NCBI GenBank assembly: GCA_949592205.1
Contig: CATIUR010000005.1
Location: forward strand, 111,861,777-111,925,776
DNA from: Helichrysum umbraculigerum
Lineage: Eukaryota; Streptophyta; Magnoliopsida; Asterales; Asteraceae
Direction of reading: 5' to 3'
DNA length: 64,000 nucleotides
Program-made: the position numbers and the translations under genes
Notes under the pieces: model-generated
Database searches by the model: none
What the model was told of the DNA's origin: nothing
What the model saw: only the letters and a program-made list of their open reading frames with translations
Shown: positions 32,827 to 44,557 of the stretch, piece by piece
Position numbering within the stretch: position 1 is the first letter of the stretch
Layout of the letters: each line of letters starts with the position of its first letter

Positions 32827-33278
32827 CGAATAGACGTATACGCGTTAGTGTTACAACTTCAATATAATACTTATCAAAATGGCTGAATTTGAAATGACTC
32901 TTCAAAACATACAGGATTTTATGACATCATGATTTCAACTAACAATCCTATGAACTCACCAGCTTTATAGCTGACCTGTTTTAGCATGTGTTCTCTGGTG
33001 CCCAGCAGGATTAGGAATTACTGCAAGGTCTTACTAGCTCGAGTCGCATATTTTCAACAATTGGGACTACTCTGCATTTACTTTTATATTTTCCAATTAT
33101 GTATTTGGAAATTGTTGTTATACTTATAACGTTGTAAACATTTTTATTTATGAAATGTATAACTATTTTCTAACGTCTCATTTAGAGTCGTTCATTATGG
33201 ATCTTATGCTGTGATATTTAATTTGGTAATACCCGACCCGACCGCTTCCGCAACCCGAAATTTGAGGGTGTTACAGAT

Positions 33279-33290
33279 TGGTATCAGAGC
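33279..33290 (+). promoter_or_regulatory. F2 primer-binding site
   Basis: TGGTATCAGAGC, complementary to initiator methionine tRNA, three bases after the LTR end. Confidence 0.9.
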
Positions 33291-34906
33291 CTAAGGTTAT
33301 AGTGAACTAGGTTGTATTTAGTGGGCCTAGACTATGACCGTTAGGCAGTATTCCTCATTAGGTATGACTGGTTCAGGAATTATATCATACGAGTTTAATT
33401 TAACATAGCGTAGCTAACTATGTACAATTAAATAAAGATGATGTAAGATCTGAAAGGGGTTATACTGAAACAGGAATGCATAGTTGACTCTGATTGTTAT
33501 GTGCTAGACATCCTAGGCTATTATATATACTGTAGGTATATACGAATAGGCCTTACATGTATACTACTTCTACATATCAAATATATACTGGGTATATACA
33601 ACTAAATTCCGCTGTACTATCATTTACTCGTGAAGAGGCACATCGCCGTCTTCCTAACTATCACGACTCGACATCTTCCTCCGTATGTACGTATAGGAGG
33701 ATATCACATATATCACTGAACCTCGGGAAGGAGGTACAACCGTATTCAATGGGAATGGAAACCCACACATGCTAAACATCCACGAAATTTAAGACAAACC
33801 AACGAATCTTTCACCTTCGACCGTACTGGTCACAATTGGATTAGTGTTGACTAGGTCCACAACAAATTAATCACAACTTGATCATTTAGATCAATTGAGT
33901 CAATACCTCAGTGCCTTGGCACTTACATTCTAGCCTTTGTGCTACATTTGGGAAATCACATAACTTTAACGCATATTCGGCCTTAGGGCTACAATCGAAC
34001 AACACATGACACGTGGTGTCACATCATGCTTTCAAGCACAACACATGGTATGTTGATACCACAATATGGGCACGTTAGTGCAAACCTCATAGTATGTCGA
34101 TACTACAAATCATAGCATGTTGATGCTACATTCACAGTACATGGGTACTGCAATTACGGTGCCGCGGGCACTTCATTACGGCACGTGGTGCTGCATTTCA
34201 TAGTACTTCGGTATTTCAATTACTGTGCTGATAGCACTGCATTTCAGTACGTTGTTACTACACTCCAGTGCTTTAGGCACTGCATTTCAGCACGCTGTGC
34301 TACTCCAAGGCTCGATGAGCTACTATCAATATGCATGTAGACTTGTTATAGTTACATGTACGATTTATATATACATATACACTTACTTAACTGGGCACAA
34401 GGTGCCACACCGGACTTTTACTACGCACGTATACTCGTATAGTTACGTGTGCACCATATATGTATATACGACTACTCTACTGGACACGAGGTGTCCCACT
34501 TGATTTCTTTGCGTAGGAACCCTCGCTATAGGCACTTGTACACTTATACGCATACGCGATTACTTTACCAGGCACTAAGTGCCACACCACGACTACTCAG
34601 GCATATGATGCCTCATTCGATGAATACACTCTAATTTATTGGGATTACATCTATAGTACTTTAGTACTACATTATAGTCTGATAGACTACAACAATACCA
34701 TTAGTTCTGGTCGAACTACATATAATACATAACTAGGTCGTTGTACGACTACACCTTTAAAATTTCAAAGTCCGAGGACTTTCATACGAATACCTTAAAT
34801 GGTTTCTGGATAACTATCACTTTTACAATCCGAGTATACAACTATAAAAGTCAAAATCTTTGAATAAAGATCTCACACTTTGTCATTTCATTCTTGTTCA
34901 AGAATC
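33291..34906 (+). other. F2 leader between primer site and gag, with hairpin array
   Basis: A 1.6 kb non-coding leader. The first 150 bases resemble the F1 leader. From 33910 to 34782 it is a dense run of about 25 hairpins separated by short AT-rich spacers such as CAATTAC and GCATTTC. Small open frames here (for example 34225-34503) are incidental. Confidence 0.75.
33910..34782. repeat. Array of compact variable-stem hairpins in F2 leader
   Basis: Units include AGTGCC-tt-GGCACT 33910-33923, TGACAC-gtg-GTGTCA 34007-34021, TGGTAT-gttg-ATACCA 34046-34061, TAGTAT-gtcg-ATACTA 34090-34105, TAGCAT-gttg-ATGCTA 34113-34128, CAGTAC-atgg-GTACTG 34135-34150, GTGCC-gcg-GGCAC 34159-34171, CAGTGC/GCACTG 34266-34282, GGCAC-aag-GTGCC 34394-34406, GGACAC-gag-GTGTCC 34482-34496, AGGCAT-atg-ATGCCT 34599-34613, TAGTAC-ttta-GTACTA 34654-34669, TAGTCT-gat-AGACTA 34675-34689, TAGTTC/GAACTA 34702-34718 and AAAGTC-cgag-GACTTT 34767-34782. 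Confidence 0.88.
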
Positions 34907-35436
34907 ATGCCTCCTAAACGACAAACTTTCACTCAAGCTGAGCACGATCAAATCATTAATCAAGCAGTGACTGCGACCCTAGCTGCTTAGAACCAAGTAA
35001 AGCCTTGCACTTTTAAGGATTTCCTGAGGTGCGAACCACCAAACTTCGTTGGTACTGAAGGAGCTGTCGGATTAATTCGATAATTCGAGAAAATGGAATT
35101 TATATTTCACGTTTGCAACTGCCCCGACGACTGCAAAGTCTTGTACGCCACATACACCCTCCAGGATTACGCCTCTACCTGGTGGAATTTTCACGCCCGA
35201 ACTGTAGGAATCGACACTGCTCACGAACTTCCGTGGGAAGCCCTGAAACGAATCATGACGGACAAGTATTGTCCCATCGAAGTACTTCACAAACTTGAGG
35301 ACGAACTTTGGCACCTCACCGTAAAAGACAACGACATTGAAACATATACCAATCGTTTCCAACAGCTAGCACACTTGTGCCCAACCATAGTAAACCCTGA
35401 AAGTCAACGAATCGCAAGGTACACCGGTGGACTCCC
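34907..35436 (+). pseudogene. F2 gag, 5' part
   Basis: It starts with ATG at 34907 (MPPKRQTFTQAE), parallel to F1 Gag. In-frame stops lie at 34988-34990 (TAG) and 35081-35083 (TAA); at the second, F1 and relatives have the Trp of an LVRWFEKME-type motif. The capsid core is otherwise readable (STWWNFHAR, LPWEALKRIMTDKYCP, LAHLCPTIV). The copia insertion at 35437 cuts it after GGLP, and the frame resumes at 52159. The element is therefore doubly disabled: by stops and by insertion. Confidence 0.88.
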
Positions 35437-36212
35437 TGATGATCCCAGCTAGAGATCTTAGTATGTATTACTTTGATTGATTATTAATAAGCTTGCGGAA
35501 TAGTTTATTAATAACTTGAAGAACAAACTTGTATATAACAGAATATCTAACCAAAAGCTTCAATATTATTAACAATAATACGAACACACAACTTGTGTTA
35601 GGGTTTACAACCTTGAAGCTAATAACTAGAATAAATTCGTATATCAACCTCTAGGGTTTTACAGATGATCCCAGCTAGAGATCTTAGTATGTATTACTTT
35701 GATTGATTATTAATAAGCTTGCGGAATAGTTTATTAATAACTTGAAGAACAAACTTGTATATAACAGAATATCTAACCAAAAGCTTCAATATTATTAACA
35801 ATAATACGAACACACAACTTGTGTTAGGGTTTACAACCTTGAAGCTAATAACTAGAATAAATTCGTATATCAACCTCTAGGGTTTTACAGAATCTCTATT
35901 TATAACACATAGAGTCCTTTACAGAATCAAACTATTATGGAAATCCTATCTATTCCATAATTATCTCTAACCGACTAACCAACAGTGGTTGAGTATATAA
36001 CTAACAGGGGTAGTACTCGTATATTATCAACAGTGGTTGAGTACTTACAAAATACAAACTATACACTAACAGTGGCCCTGTTAGACAAATGTACTAACAG
36101 CGGTTGTCTTCTTCTAACAGTGGTTGACTTCTAACAGTGGTTGAAGTCTTATACCAACAGCGGCATGATACTTGTATTCTGAGCAAATCTAACAGTGTCT
36201 CAGGTCTCAACA
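35437..36212 (-). repeat. Copia 3' LTR (776 bp, with 226 bp terminal duplication)
   Basis: It matches the 550 bp 5' LTR, but the terminal 226 bases occur twice in tandem (35438-35663 and 35664-35889). The outer end TGATGATCCC abuts the CTCCC target duplication; the inner end AACA abuts the polypurine tract. Confidence 0.92.
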
Positions 36213-36226
36213 ATCTCCCCCTAAAC
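36213..36226 (-). promoter_or_regulatory. Copia polypurine tract
   Basis: On the minus strand GTTTAGGGGGAGAT directly precedes the LTR start TGTTGAGACC. Confidence 0.85.
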
Positions 36227-36254
36227 TTGATCATTCAGAGTAATGATTCAAGTT

Positions 36255-39200
36255 TCAATCCTTCTTTTCTTCTTCTTTTTCCTTCATCGTTTGCCTCTTA
36301 TGCAGTTGATTAAACACCATATATAAAGCTCTATAAACTCCTTCAGTAATGATGGTTGTAGATAACTTCAAATCAATCAATCTATTCAGCAACCCTGTTC
36401 CCAGCACATAATGTCGATCATCAAACATGTAGATCACCTGCCCATTGTTGAATACTACCATGTGTACTCCAGCTCTGGCAAAATATCTCCAGGTTATAAC
36501 CCTTTGATAACAATGAAAGAATAAGTGATACAAGCTGGCTGGTTCAAACAGGCTCTGCAATAACTCCATCATTTGTCTTTCAATCACTGCTTCAGAGTTC
36601 TTTCTATTCCTGATTCTGCTCACTTGATACAATTCCAAAAGATCATCTCTTGTACAAATTCTGAGCAAATCAACCATACTCCCAACATGATCATCAAATC
36701 CTCTTTCTCTTTCAATCTTGATCTCAAGGATCATTTTTCTGAAACCATAATCAATTGCTACTCCTTCCCAATTTATAATTCTAGCCTTTCTTGGTCCTTC
36801 AGAAATCTCCTTGCTATCAGTCAGAATCTTGATTCTCTTTTTCAGCTCTGGATCAAATCTTGGAATATCAGGAATAACATTATCTTTAGAAATCTGATTT
36901 TTCCATGAATTTCTTCTAACTTCATTCTGCTTTTCCTCTAAGGCTTTCTCTGCTGCCTCAGTAGCTGCCTTTTCTCTTCTTTCTTCTTCTTCTTTCAAAA
37001 ACTTTTTCATTTCCCTATCTGCCTTTTCTTTCTTCTCCTTCATCAATGCATTCAAATTCCTATTCTCTTCCATTTTCTTTGTCCACTCTTCATCTTTTCC
37101 CATATACCTATCATATGCCTGTTGCAGCTTCTGCATATTCCATCCTCTAACAATTTTAGCTGGAGCATAATTTTCAGACAATGCATTGATCATTTGTCTT
37201 CTCCTTTCAGCATATGGTAAAGGTTTACTCCTTTTCTTGGCTAATTCCTCTTGCTTTTTCTTTCTAGCTCTTTCCTCATTTGCCCTTTTCATCAACAAAA
37301 ATCCAGAAGATAACTCTTCCTCTTCATTACCTTTCTTCTTCTTTAAATAATCATGAACTCTCTGAGCAGGAAGCTTTAATCCTTGTGCAGTCTTTTCTTT
37401 AACAATCTCTGCAGCTTTCTGTGTAATAGTCACTACACTCAGATCATCCAAAATCATTTTCACATCATCACCCTCTCCTTCAGCTTTAGCTTCTGCAGCT
37501 CTCCTTATCAACCTTTCTCTTTCTTCTACTTGCATCCTCAGCATATCATGAGACTCAATATGAGGCTCTTTAATTTCTTTCACCTTTGATTTTTTCTTTT
37601 AACTTTCCTTTACCTTTGTCTTTTGGATCAATCACAGGCAATTTAGACTTAGGTTTGAGTGGTGAAGTTGGTTCTCTTATTGTAACAGGTACCTCTCTTG
37701 GTCTTGTTGTTGTTGTAGTTGTGGCAGGGGTTGGTATGATAGCAGTGGTGATTGGTGTATCAACAGTGGTAGGAGTTAGTGTACTAACAGGGGTAGACAT
37801 AACAGTGGTTGTGTTAGTGTTGACAGGGGTTGAAATTGTGACAACAGAGGTAGAAGTTTTGACAGGGGATAATCTTTTAGTTGGCTTTCTTCTGGGAATA
37901 GATTTCTTTCTTGTAAAGGTCTGCAACTTCTTCTCTTCAGCAATTGATTGCTCCCCCTTAACCTCAACTTCTCCTTCTTTTTCAACATCATCAACCACCT
38001 CATACACTGACCTATCACTGAAACTCACTCTTTTCTTATCATCCAGATTAGCACCCATCACATCCCAAACATATAATCTAAGTGCAGCTTTCTCAGGCAA
38101 CCCTTTATTCAATGGAAATACCTGATAAACTGTTTCATCAGTCTGCTCTGCTCCTGCACCATCAACTACCTCATCATCTAAACTTTCATGTATCACATAA
38201 TCAGATACATTTAGCTCCTCCTCAGCCTTATCCCTGCTCTGCACATAATCATCATCTTTATCATCAAACACTAACTCCACAGTGTCTTCTGATTGTGCCT
38301 CAATATTCATCTCAACTGTATCATCATCAAACTCAAGCACCTCTGTAGCTGTATTATCATCAAACACCTCTGTAGCTGCAGAATCATCATTCATCTCATC
38401 AATATTTATCATTTCTCCATCCATATCATCATGAGGTCCATATGAATCATCATCATCATCATCACCTGCTCTTGAACCATCATCTTCAGGCATAATATCA
38501 TCATCTGCTTTCTTCTCCCCCTTGCCTGAATATTATTGACAGCCTCCTCAAGCACTAACAACCTATTCTTCATATCAAGCAACTCTTCCTTCTGATGATC
38601 AATGAGCTCCTTCTGTTTAGCAATGAACTCATCCTGAGCTTGAATTTTCTGTTGAGCCTCTTTTCTGTAAGCCCTTTCCCTCTCATATTTGCTCCATAGT
38701 TTATTGACATCATGTACAAGATAAGAAATCGTCAATTCATCAGTATCACTAGGCTCATCAACATTAGAGTGTGACCTCTTAGTTGAATCCTTGCCCACAT
38801 CTGCCACTGCAGATGTCCCTTGGTTATTGGTACTGGGACCTACATTTGAATCATCACCCATAGGTTCATCAAACATAGTTGCCTCTGGTTGGGTCTGATT
38901 AATGTTACCACTATCCTGCCCTGCCAGTGGGCTAGAAACAGTAGTGGCAGCCCTTCCAGAATGAACATTTTCATCAAGTATGTTCACCTGTTGTGTTGGA
39001 ACAGTTGACTGAGACTGTGGAGAAACAGGAATCTCCATAGCCTGTGTAGCCTTCTTGGATTTCTTGGCTTTAGATTGGGTAGGCTGTTTGTTCCCTTGTT
39101 TTCTTTTGATGCCACCTCTTGATGTGTGTTCAGAACCAACTTGTGTTGTTGGTCTGTCATCATTTGGTCCAGATGGTGTTGGTAATACACCACCAGTGGC

Positions 39201-39992
39201 AGAAGGAGTAACTAGCATTGTAGAAAATAATGCAGTTTCCTTTTTAGAAAAAGCATTCTGATACTTATTCATAGCCTGAATAGTCCTCAAAGATAGAGTA
39301 GAACTAACAATTACACTATCCTCTGCTGGCAGATTTGACAATTGATTATTTAACAAAAGCTGAACAAATCTAGGGTACATAACGAATGTATCACCCTTTA
39401 CATTCCTAATCATATTATCTAAGATAAATCTAGACATATTAAATTTAATACCCTGTGCCAAGCAGATAATAGGATATGCAATCGTAGAACTAAATTCATT
39501 AAAACTAGTTCTCTTTTGAGACAAACATACCAGAAAAGTATGAATGTAGAACTTCCATTGAGGACAAAACCATGACTTCAAGAAAGTATAATCTGATCTT
39601 GTCTTTCCTGAACCTTCATACCCCATATCCATAATGCCTTTAAACAAATCTTCTCTCGATAACTCCAGAATTCCACCTTCATCATCAAACTGTAAAAGTT
39701 CTCTTAGAACAATCTCAGTAACCATTACCTTCTGACCCTTGACAGTGGAATGAATGTGAGTAATGCCATTAACATTCCCTTCCTTTGCATTCTGCCAGAA
39801 CTCCTGAATATGTGATCGAATCAATCGTGGAGCGACAGTAAGGGCATAAGTAACTGGACAATTACTCAAGAAATCGATGATAGGGTGAAAATACTCATCG
39901 GCAAGGTCTTTATTCAAGAAAGCCCTCATGTTGTGTTCAGAATGAACACTTAGCATAGAAGTACCAGAATCAGACGATGATGAAGATGCCAT
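36255..39992 (-). pseudogene. Copia ORF3 (extra ORF after pol), two homopolymer frameshifts
   Basis: A large protein (about 1245 codons) encoded after pol on the same strand. It starts with ATG at 39992. Residues about 20-210 form a conserved domain (IIDFLSNCPVTYALTV, FWQNAKEG, SWFCPQWKFYIHTFLVCLS, MYPRFVQLLLNN) that I recall from Asteraceae retrotransposon ORFs sometimes annotated as synaptobrevin/longin-like; no real function is known. Then come a Ser/Pro-rich linker, a coiled coil (about 430-500), an acidic region, a Thr/Pro-rich run, a long Lys/Glu coiled coil and a globular C-terminus. Frame breaks fall at a C5 run (38517-38521) and a T6 run (37590-37595), each consistent with one lost base. 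Confidence 0.75.
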
Positions 39993-40349
39993 TGATGTAA
40001 TCGATGAACGAACAAAGAGTGAATTACAATAAACAACTCAAAGCGAGAGCGATTATTGAAGGGTTTTGAAAATTTTGAAAGCGTAATTGAAAAAGTGAAG
40101 TATTTGAGTATTTATTTGATGACAGTGCCAAGCCCTAAAAATAGAACTAGCAGTGGCACTTCTGGTTATACCCAACAGGGGTACAATTTACAAACAAACC
40201 CAACAGGGGTACCTCACTTGTCAATTTATAGTCAACCCTTTCTAACCATCTAACAAAGCTAGCAGCGGCTGATAGTCTAGCAGGGGCATCCGACCAAGGA
40301 AACGCCAACTTAGAACTAACAGGGGCATAAACTTAGCTTAGTTAGACAA

Positions 40350-40399
<50 letters not shown>

Positions 40400-40672
40400 A
40401 AACAAATAAGAAGAAACAAATAAAACATTAAATTCCAGCTCAAGTGATGTCTCTTGACAGTGGCTGAAACCTGCAATATTAAACTAAGAAAAACAACTAA
40501 CAGGGGTTAAATTACACACATATACAGCAGGGGTTTAAACTACATTGACAGTGGCACAGGTAAACTAACAGTGGCACCATCTGTTATCATGATGAAGCTA
40601 ACAGTGGCAACACCTGACCCTGTCACATACAATATATTTTACCCCTGTTAGTATCAAATCCAGACCAAAACA
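39993..40672 (-). other. Copia spacer between pol and ORF3, left copy
   Basis: Non-coding. It contains a 41-base T run (40354-40394, poly-A in the sense strand) and about 13 copies of ACAG[TGC]GG-type motifs. Confidence 0.75.
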
Positions 40673-43600
40673 CTACGTGAGATTGATCATACCAATATTA
40701 GTTATCAAAAATGTAAATCTTCCTACATCAAATGCTTTTGTAAAAAGATCTGCAAGTTGATTATCAGTATGAATTTTAAAAATATGAATCAATCTTTTAT
40801 CATAACAATCTCTTATAAAATGATATCTGATTTCAATGTGTTTGGTTTTTGAATGCTTAACTGGATTCTGAATGATACTAATAGCAGAAGTATTATCAAT
40901 ATAAATAGGAGTGTTCATGAAAGTCAAACCATAATCCAGCATTTGATTCTGAATCCAAAGAACCTGTGCACAGCAACTTGATGCTGCAACATATTCTGCT
41001 TCTGCTGTAGAAGTGGAAACTGTGGTTTGCTTCTTGCATTGCCATGACACTAACCTATTTCCAAGAAATTGACATCCTCCACTAGTCGATTTCCTATCCA
41101 TATTCTCACCACCATAGTCACTATCTGTGAATGCCTTTAGCTCAAAATCTGATCCTTTAGCATACCAAAGGCCCAAGTCTGGTTGACCTTTCAAGTATCT
41201 AAAGATCCTCTTCACAGCATACATGTGTGACTGCTTTGGATTGGTCTGATATCTAGCACAAAGACACACTGCAAACATTATATCAGGTCTGGATGAAGTT
41301 AAATACATCAATGAACCAATCATTGACCTGTATAAGTGCACATCTACTTCCTCCCCCTCAGGATCAGAATTAAGATGTTTATGTGCCTCCATGGGAGTGC
41401 TAGCTACCTTCACGTCTTTATAACCAAATTTATTCAAAATATCTTTCACATACTTCCCTTGGTTAATAAAGATTCCATCTAACTTTTGCTTGACCTGCAA
41501 TCCTAAAAAGAATGTGAGTTCACCCATTGAACTCATCTTGAACTTCTTATGCATTAAATCTTCAAACTCTTTGCACAATGAATCCCTTGTAGACCCGAAA
41601 ATAATATCATCAACATACACCTGTACCAGCAATATATCTCTTTGAACCCTCTTGGTAAACAATGTCTTGTCAATAGTACCTCTCTTGAATCCATTCTTGA
41701 GCAAGTACTCAGATAGAGTATCATACCAAGCTCTTGGAGCTTGATGTAATCCATACAATGCTTTCTTCAATCTGCACACTCTATCTGGATATGTTGGATC
41801 TTCAAACCCTGGTGGTTGGCAAACATACACCTCATCATCAATTAGACCATGAAGAAAAGCACTCTTCACATCCATTTGATAGACTTTAAAATCCTGATAA
41901 GATGCATAAGCTAAAAATAATCTAATAGCTTCTATTCTAGCAACAGGGGCAAAGACATCATCATAATCTATGCCTTCTTCCTGTGTGTACCCCTGTGCTA
42001 CCAACCGAGCCTTATTCTTGATCACTATTCCTCTTTCATCTCTCTTGTTCTTAAAGATCCATCTTGTGCCTATAGCTTTCTTTCCTTTTGGAAGATCAAC
42101 CAAATCCCACACATCTTGCAGTTTGAATTGCAACAATTCTTCCTGCATAGATTCAATCCAGCTTGGATCTTTGAGAGCCTCCACTGCCTTCTTTGGTTCC
42201 ATCTGTGAAAGAAAACATACATATAATGAAGTATGTACATCTTCTTCTCTTACCTTGGTTTGATGTCTTGTCTGAACAGGAGTCATAATATCACCAATAA
42301 TCAAATCCAAGGAATGATCTTTATGAACCACATATTTAGATGTAGAAGTATCCAGTAGTTCTCTTTCCAAATTAGAACCCAAAAGATTATCTATCTCAGA
42401 GTCTGAAAAAGACTCTCTTTCCTCTCTTTCCTTTGATGGCTTTGGAGTTGCTTCAGAATCTGACAAAGAAGTCCTTTCCAAAACTTGAAATGGAGGACTT
42501 TGTTCAACAAATTTTGGAGAATCGTGCTCTCCTTCTGAATCATGCTCTGAAACTATATGAGAACTCTTTGAACCATTTTCTGTTGGAATTGAACCATCTT
42601 CATCCTTTGAACCATTTTTGCTACTTGACCCACTTGAATCATCTGAAGGTTCATCTTGCTCTAACTGGAATACTTCTGGAGGATCTGGAGACCAAATAGG
42701 AAACAAGACATACTTCAAGTCATCCTTTTTAGTTTGACTTGAGGTTGATTTCCCATCTTTACCTGCATCATTACCTGCATCTGTACCTGCACTAATAGAC
42801 AAATCTGGATATCTAAAAGCATGGGTTAGTGCATCAATATCAAACAAAACTTCTGAACCTTTTCCTTCTACATTTGATGTATGTTCATTAAAGGTCACAT
42901 CCATGGTCTCTTCTATGATCCTAGTCCTTTTGTTAAATACTCTATAAGCCTTGCTTTGAATAGAGTATCCAACAAATACACCCTCATCTACCTTACTCTG
43001 AAACTTACCAAGATGATCTCTGGTATTTAAGACAGTACAAGGACATCCAAATGGTTTTAAAAAGCTAACCAAAGGTTTTCTTTTAAAGAATAACTCATAG
43101 GGTGTCTTGTTATGAGGTTTAATAATCAAAATCCTATTCAAAACATAACAAGCAGTGCTAACGGCCTCTGCCCAAAAGGACATTGGTAGTTTAGCATCTG
43201 CTAGCATGCTTCTAGCAGCCTCAATTAGTGTCCTATTCCTCCTCTCAGCTACTCCATTTTGTTGTGGAGTCCTAGGTGCACTATACTGTCTTTCTATACC
43301 TTTATCCTCACAGAACTTATTCATCTCATGATTCTTAAATTCTGTCCCATTATCACACCTGATGATCTTAACCTTTTGATTAGTTGAATTCTCAATCCTA
43401 GTTATGAATGATCTAAGTATTTCACCTGTCTCATCCTTAGTCCTAAGAAAGAACACCCAACTCATTCTAGAGTAATCATCAGTTATTACCAAACAGTAAG
43501 ATTTCTTCCCTTGACTAGCTACATTGGTAGGGCCAAACAAATCCATATGTAACAGGTGTAAGGGAGTGGTATTGGTATTCACAAGCTTGGTCTTATAAGA

Positions 43601-44215
43601 GGTCTTGTGTTGCTTGCCTTTGAGACATGCTACACAGTGGTCACTACATTCAAATAACTTTTCAGGTAAGCCTCTCACTAGCTTATTCCTAACAAGTTTA
43701 TTCATGGTCTTGAAATTCAAGTGACACATCCTCCTATGCCATAGTTCAGATTCAGATACAGTAGCTTTAGAAATGAGACAGTTAACATTTTGAGATTCCA
43801 TCTTGTTTAAATCACTACAGTATACATTATCCTTTCTTGGAACTCTCATTAAAATCTTATCTTCAGGTATTTTGAGTTTTTCAGAAAGTATAAGGCATTC
43901 TGTATCAGTGAAATATACAGGATTTTGCTTATCTGTGATTTGACTCACACTAAGCAAATTGTATCTCAATTGCTCAACATAATAAACATCATTGAAAGTG
44001 AGCTTACTGCTTTTTACCTTACCTTTACCTGTGATTTTACCTCCTTTAGGATTGCTTCCAAATGCTACATCTCCTCCAGAAAACGCTTTAAAGTCCTGTA
44101 GCTTTTTCCTGTCTCCAGTCATGTGTCTTGAACAGCCAGAATCAATATGCCATAAGCTTGGTGGCTTGCCCTGCACATATATGAGAAAAACAGTTAGTTT
44201 TTCTTGGGAACCCAA
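40673..44215 (-). CDS. Copia Pol polyprotein, duplicated (left) copy
   Basis: An 1180-codon ORF with the same protein as the right copy (45375-48917): protease, integrase, RT and RNase H in copia order. It sits downstream of a truncated gag end (44194-44557), so it has no full gag in front and would not be made by the normal gag-pol route unless transcribed separately. It lies in the left unit of the tandem duplication (39845-44557). Complete preservation of a 3.5 kb frame shows the duplication is very young or an assembly product. Confidence 0.9.
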   Translation of the reverse strand: MGSQEKLTVFLIYVQGKPPSLWHIDSGCSRHMTGDRKKLQDFKAFSGGDVAFGSNPKGGKITGKGKVKSSKLTFNDVYYVEQLRYNLLSVSQITDKQNPVYFTDTECLILSEKLKIPEDKILMRVPRKDNVYCSDLNKMESQNVNCLISKATVSESELWHRRMCHLNFKTMNKLVRNKLVRGLPEKLFECSDHCVACLKGKQHKTSYKTKLVNTNTTPLHLLHMDLFGPTNVASQGKKSYCLVITDDYSRMSWVFFLRTKDETGEILRSFITRIENSTNQKVKIIRCDNGTEFKNHEMNKFCEDKGIERQYSAPRTPQQNGVAERRNRTLIEAARSMLADAKLPMSFWAEAVSTACYVLNRILIIKPHNKTPYELFFKRKPLVSFLKPFGCPCTVLNTRDHLGKFQSKVDEGVFVGYSIQSKAYRVFNKRTRIIEETMDVTFNEHTSNVEGKGSEVLFDIDALTHAFRYPDLSISAGTDAGNDAGKDGKSTSSQTKKDDLKYVLFPIWSPDPPEVFQLEQDEPSDDSSGSSSKNGSKDEDGSIPTENGSKSSHIVSEHDSEGEHDSPKFVEQSPPFQVLERTSLSDSEATPKPSKEREERESFSDSEIDNLLGSNLERELLDTSTSKYVVHKDHSLDLIIGDIMTPVQTRHQTKVREEDVHTSLYVCFLSQMEPKKAVEALKDPSWIESMQEELLQFKLQDVWDLVDLPKGKKAIGTRWIFKNKRDERGIVIKNKARLVAQGYTQEEGIDYDDVFAPVARIEAIRLFLAYASYQDFKVYQMDVKSAFLHGLIDDEVYVCQPPGFEDPTYPDRVCRLKKALYGLHQAPRAWYDTLSEYLLKNGFKRGTIDKTLFTKRVQRDILLVQVYVDDIIFGSTRDSLCKEFEDLMHKKFKMSSMGELTFFLGLQVKQKLDGIFINQGKYVKDILNKFGYKDVKVASTPMEAHKHLNSDPEGEEVDVHLYRSMIGSLMYLTSSRPDIMFAVCLCARYQTNPKQSHMYAVKRIFRYLKGQPDLGLWYAKGSDFELKAFTDSDYGGENMDRKSTSGGCQFLGNRLVSWQCKKQTTVSTSTAEAEYVAASSCCAQVLWIQNQMLDYGLTFMNTPIYIDNTSAISIIQNPVKHSKTKHIEIRYHFIRDCYDKRLIHIFKIHTDNQLADLFTKAFDVGRFTFLITNIGMINLT

Positions 44216-44557
44216 ACCAATTTGGCTTTGGGTTTCCCTTGAGCACCATTGACATCAACCCTTTTGACAGTGATTGATCTCAGTGCTGCATTGGTTTTGG
44301 ACACTTCAGATTTACACTCATTTTTATGTCTCCAAAAACAATCAATTTTAGACCTGACAGGGGTTAATGGTTTGACAGTGGTCACCTTTAAGTTTGTATT
44401 GATTACCCTGGCAGTGATAGCTTTACTTGGTATAAACATTCTTTTGAAATGTTTAATACCAGCAGAGGTACCATGCCTGACAGTGGTCAAACCCTCCCCT
44501 GTTCGTGTCTTGCCTCTGTTAGCCGTTGACAGGGGCACTGCTGTAGCATTAACAGGG
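44194..44557 (-). pseudogene. Copia gag C-terminal fragment (duplication junction)
   Basis: The last 120 or so codons of gag (from about PVNATAVPLS to VWVPKKN) repeated in the left unit. At 44554-44557 it is joined to the start of ORF3 through the shared bases AGGG, so this frame has no gag start. Bases differ from the right copy at two or three positions. Confidence 0.88.

Larger units (their letters stand above)
30398..33275 (+). repeat. F2 5' LTR (2878 bp)
   Basis: Starts TGTAACACCCGG, ends GGGTGTTACA. Possible TATA box TATAAAATA near 30494-30502. A CT-rich leader follows (about 30630-30730), then low-complexity CAC/ATC runs, a donor-like TCGTAAGGA near 30888, the ACGTCGC array, three GC-rich hairpin units, the conserved island (31514-31605) and a long hairpin array. 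Confidence 0.92.

Noticed and set aside
33910..34782. Possible CRISPR array (regular repeats and spacers)
   Set aside because: Units vary in sequence, spacing is only about 25 bases, there are no identical repeats or cas genes, and the context is a plant retrotransposon leader.
37586..38125. 179-codon + strand frame rich in Val, Gly and Thr
   Set aside because: Mirror of the Thr/Pro-rich part of copia ORF3 on the other strand.
40354..40394. Poly-T run as a possible SINE or retrocopy tail
   Set aside because: It sits at the same place in both units of the copia duplication within the pol-ORF3 spacer, with no inserted sequence or target duplication around it.
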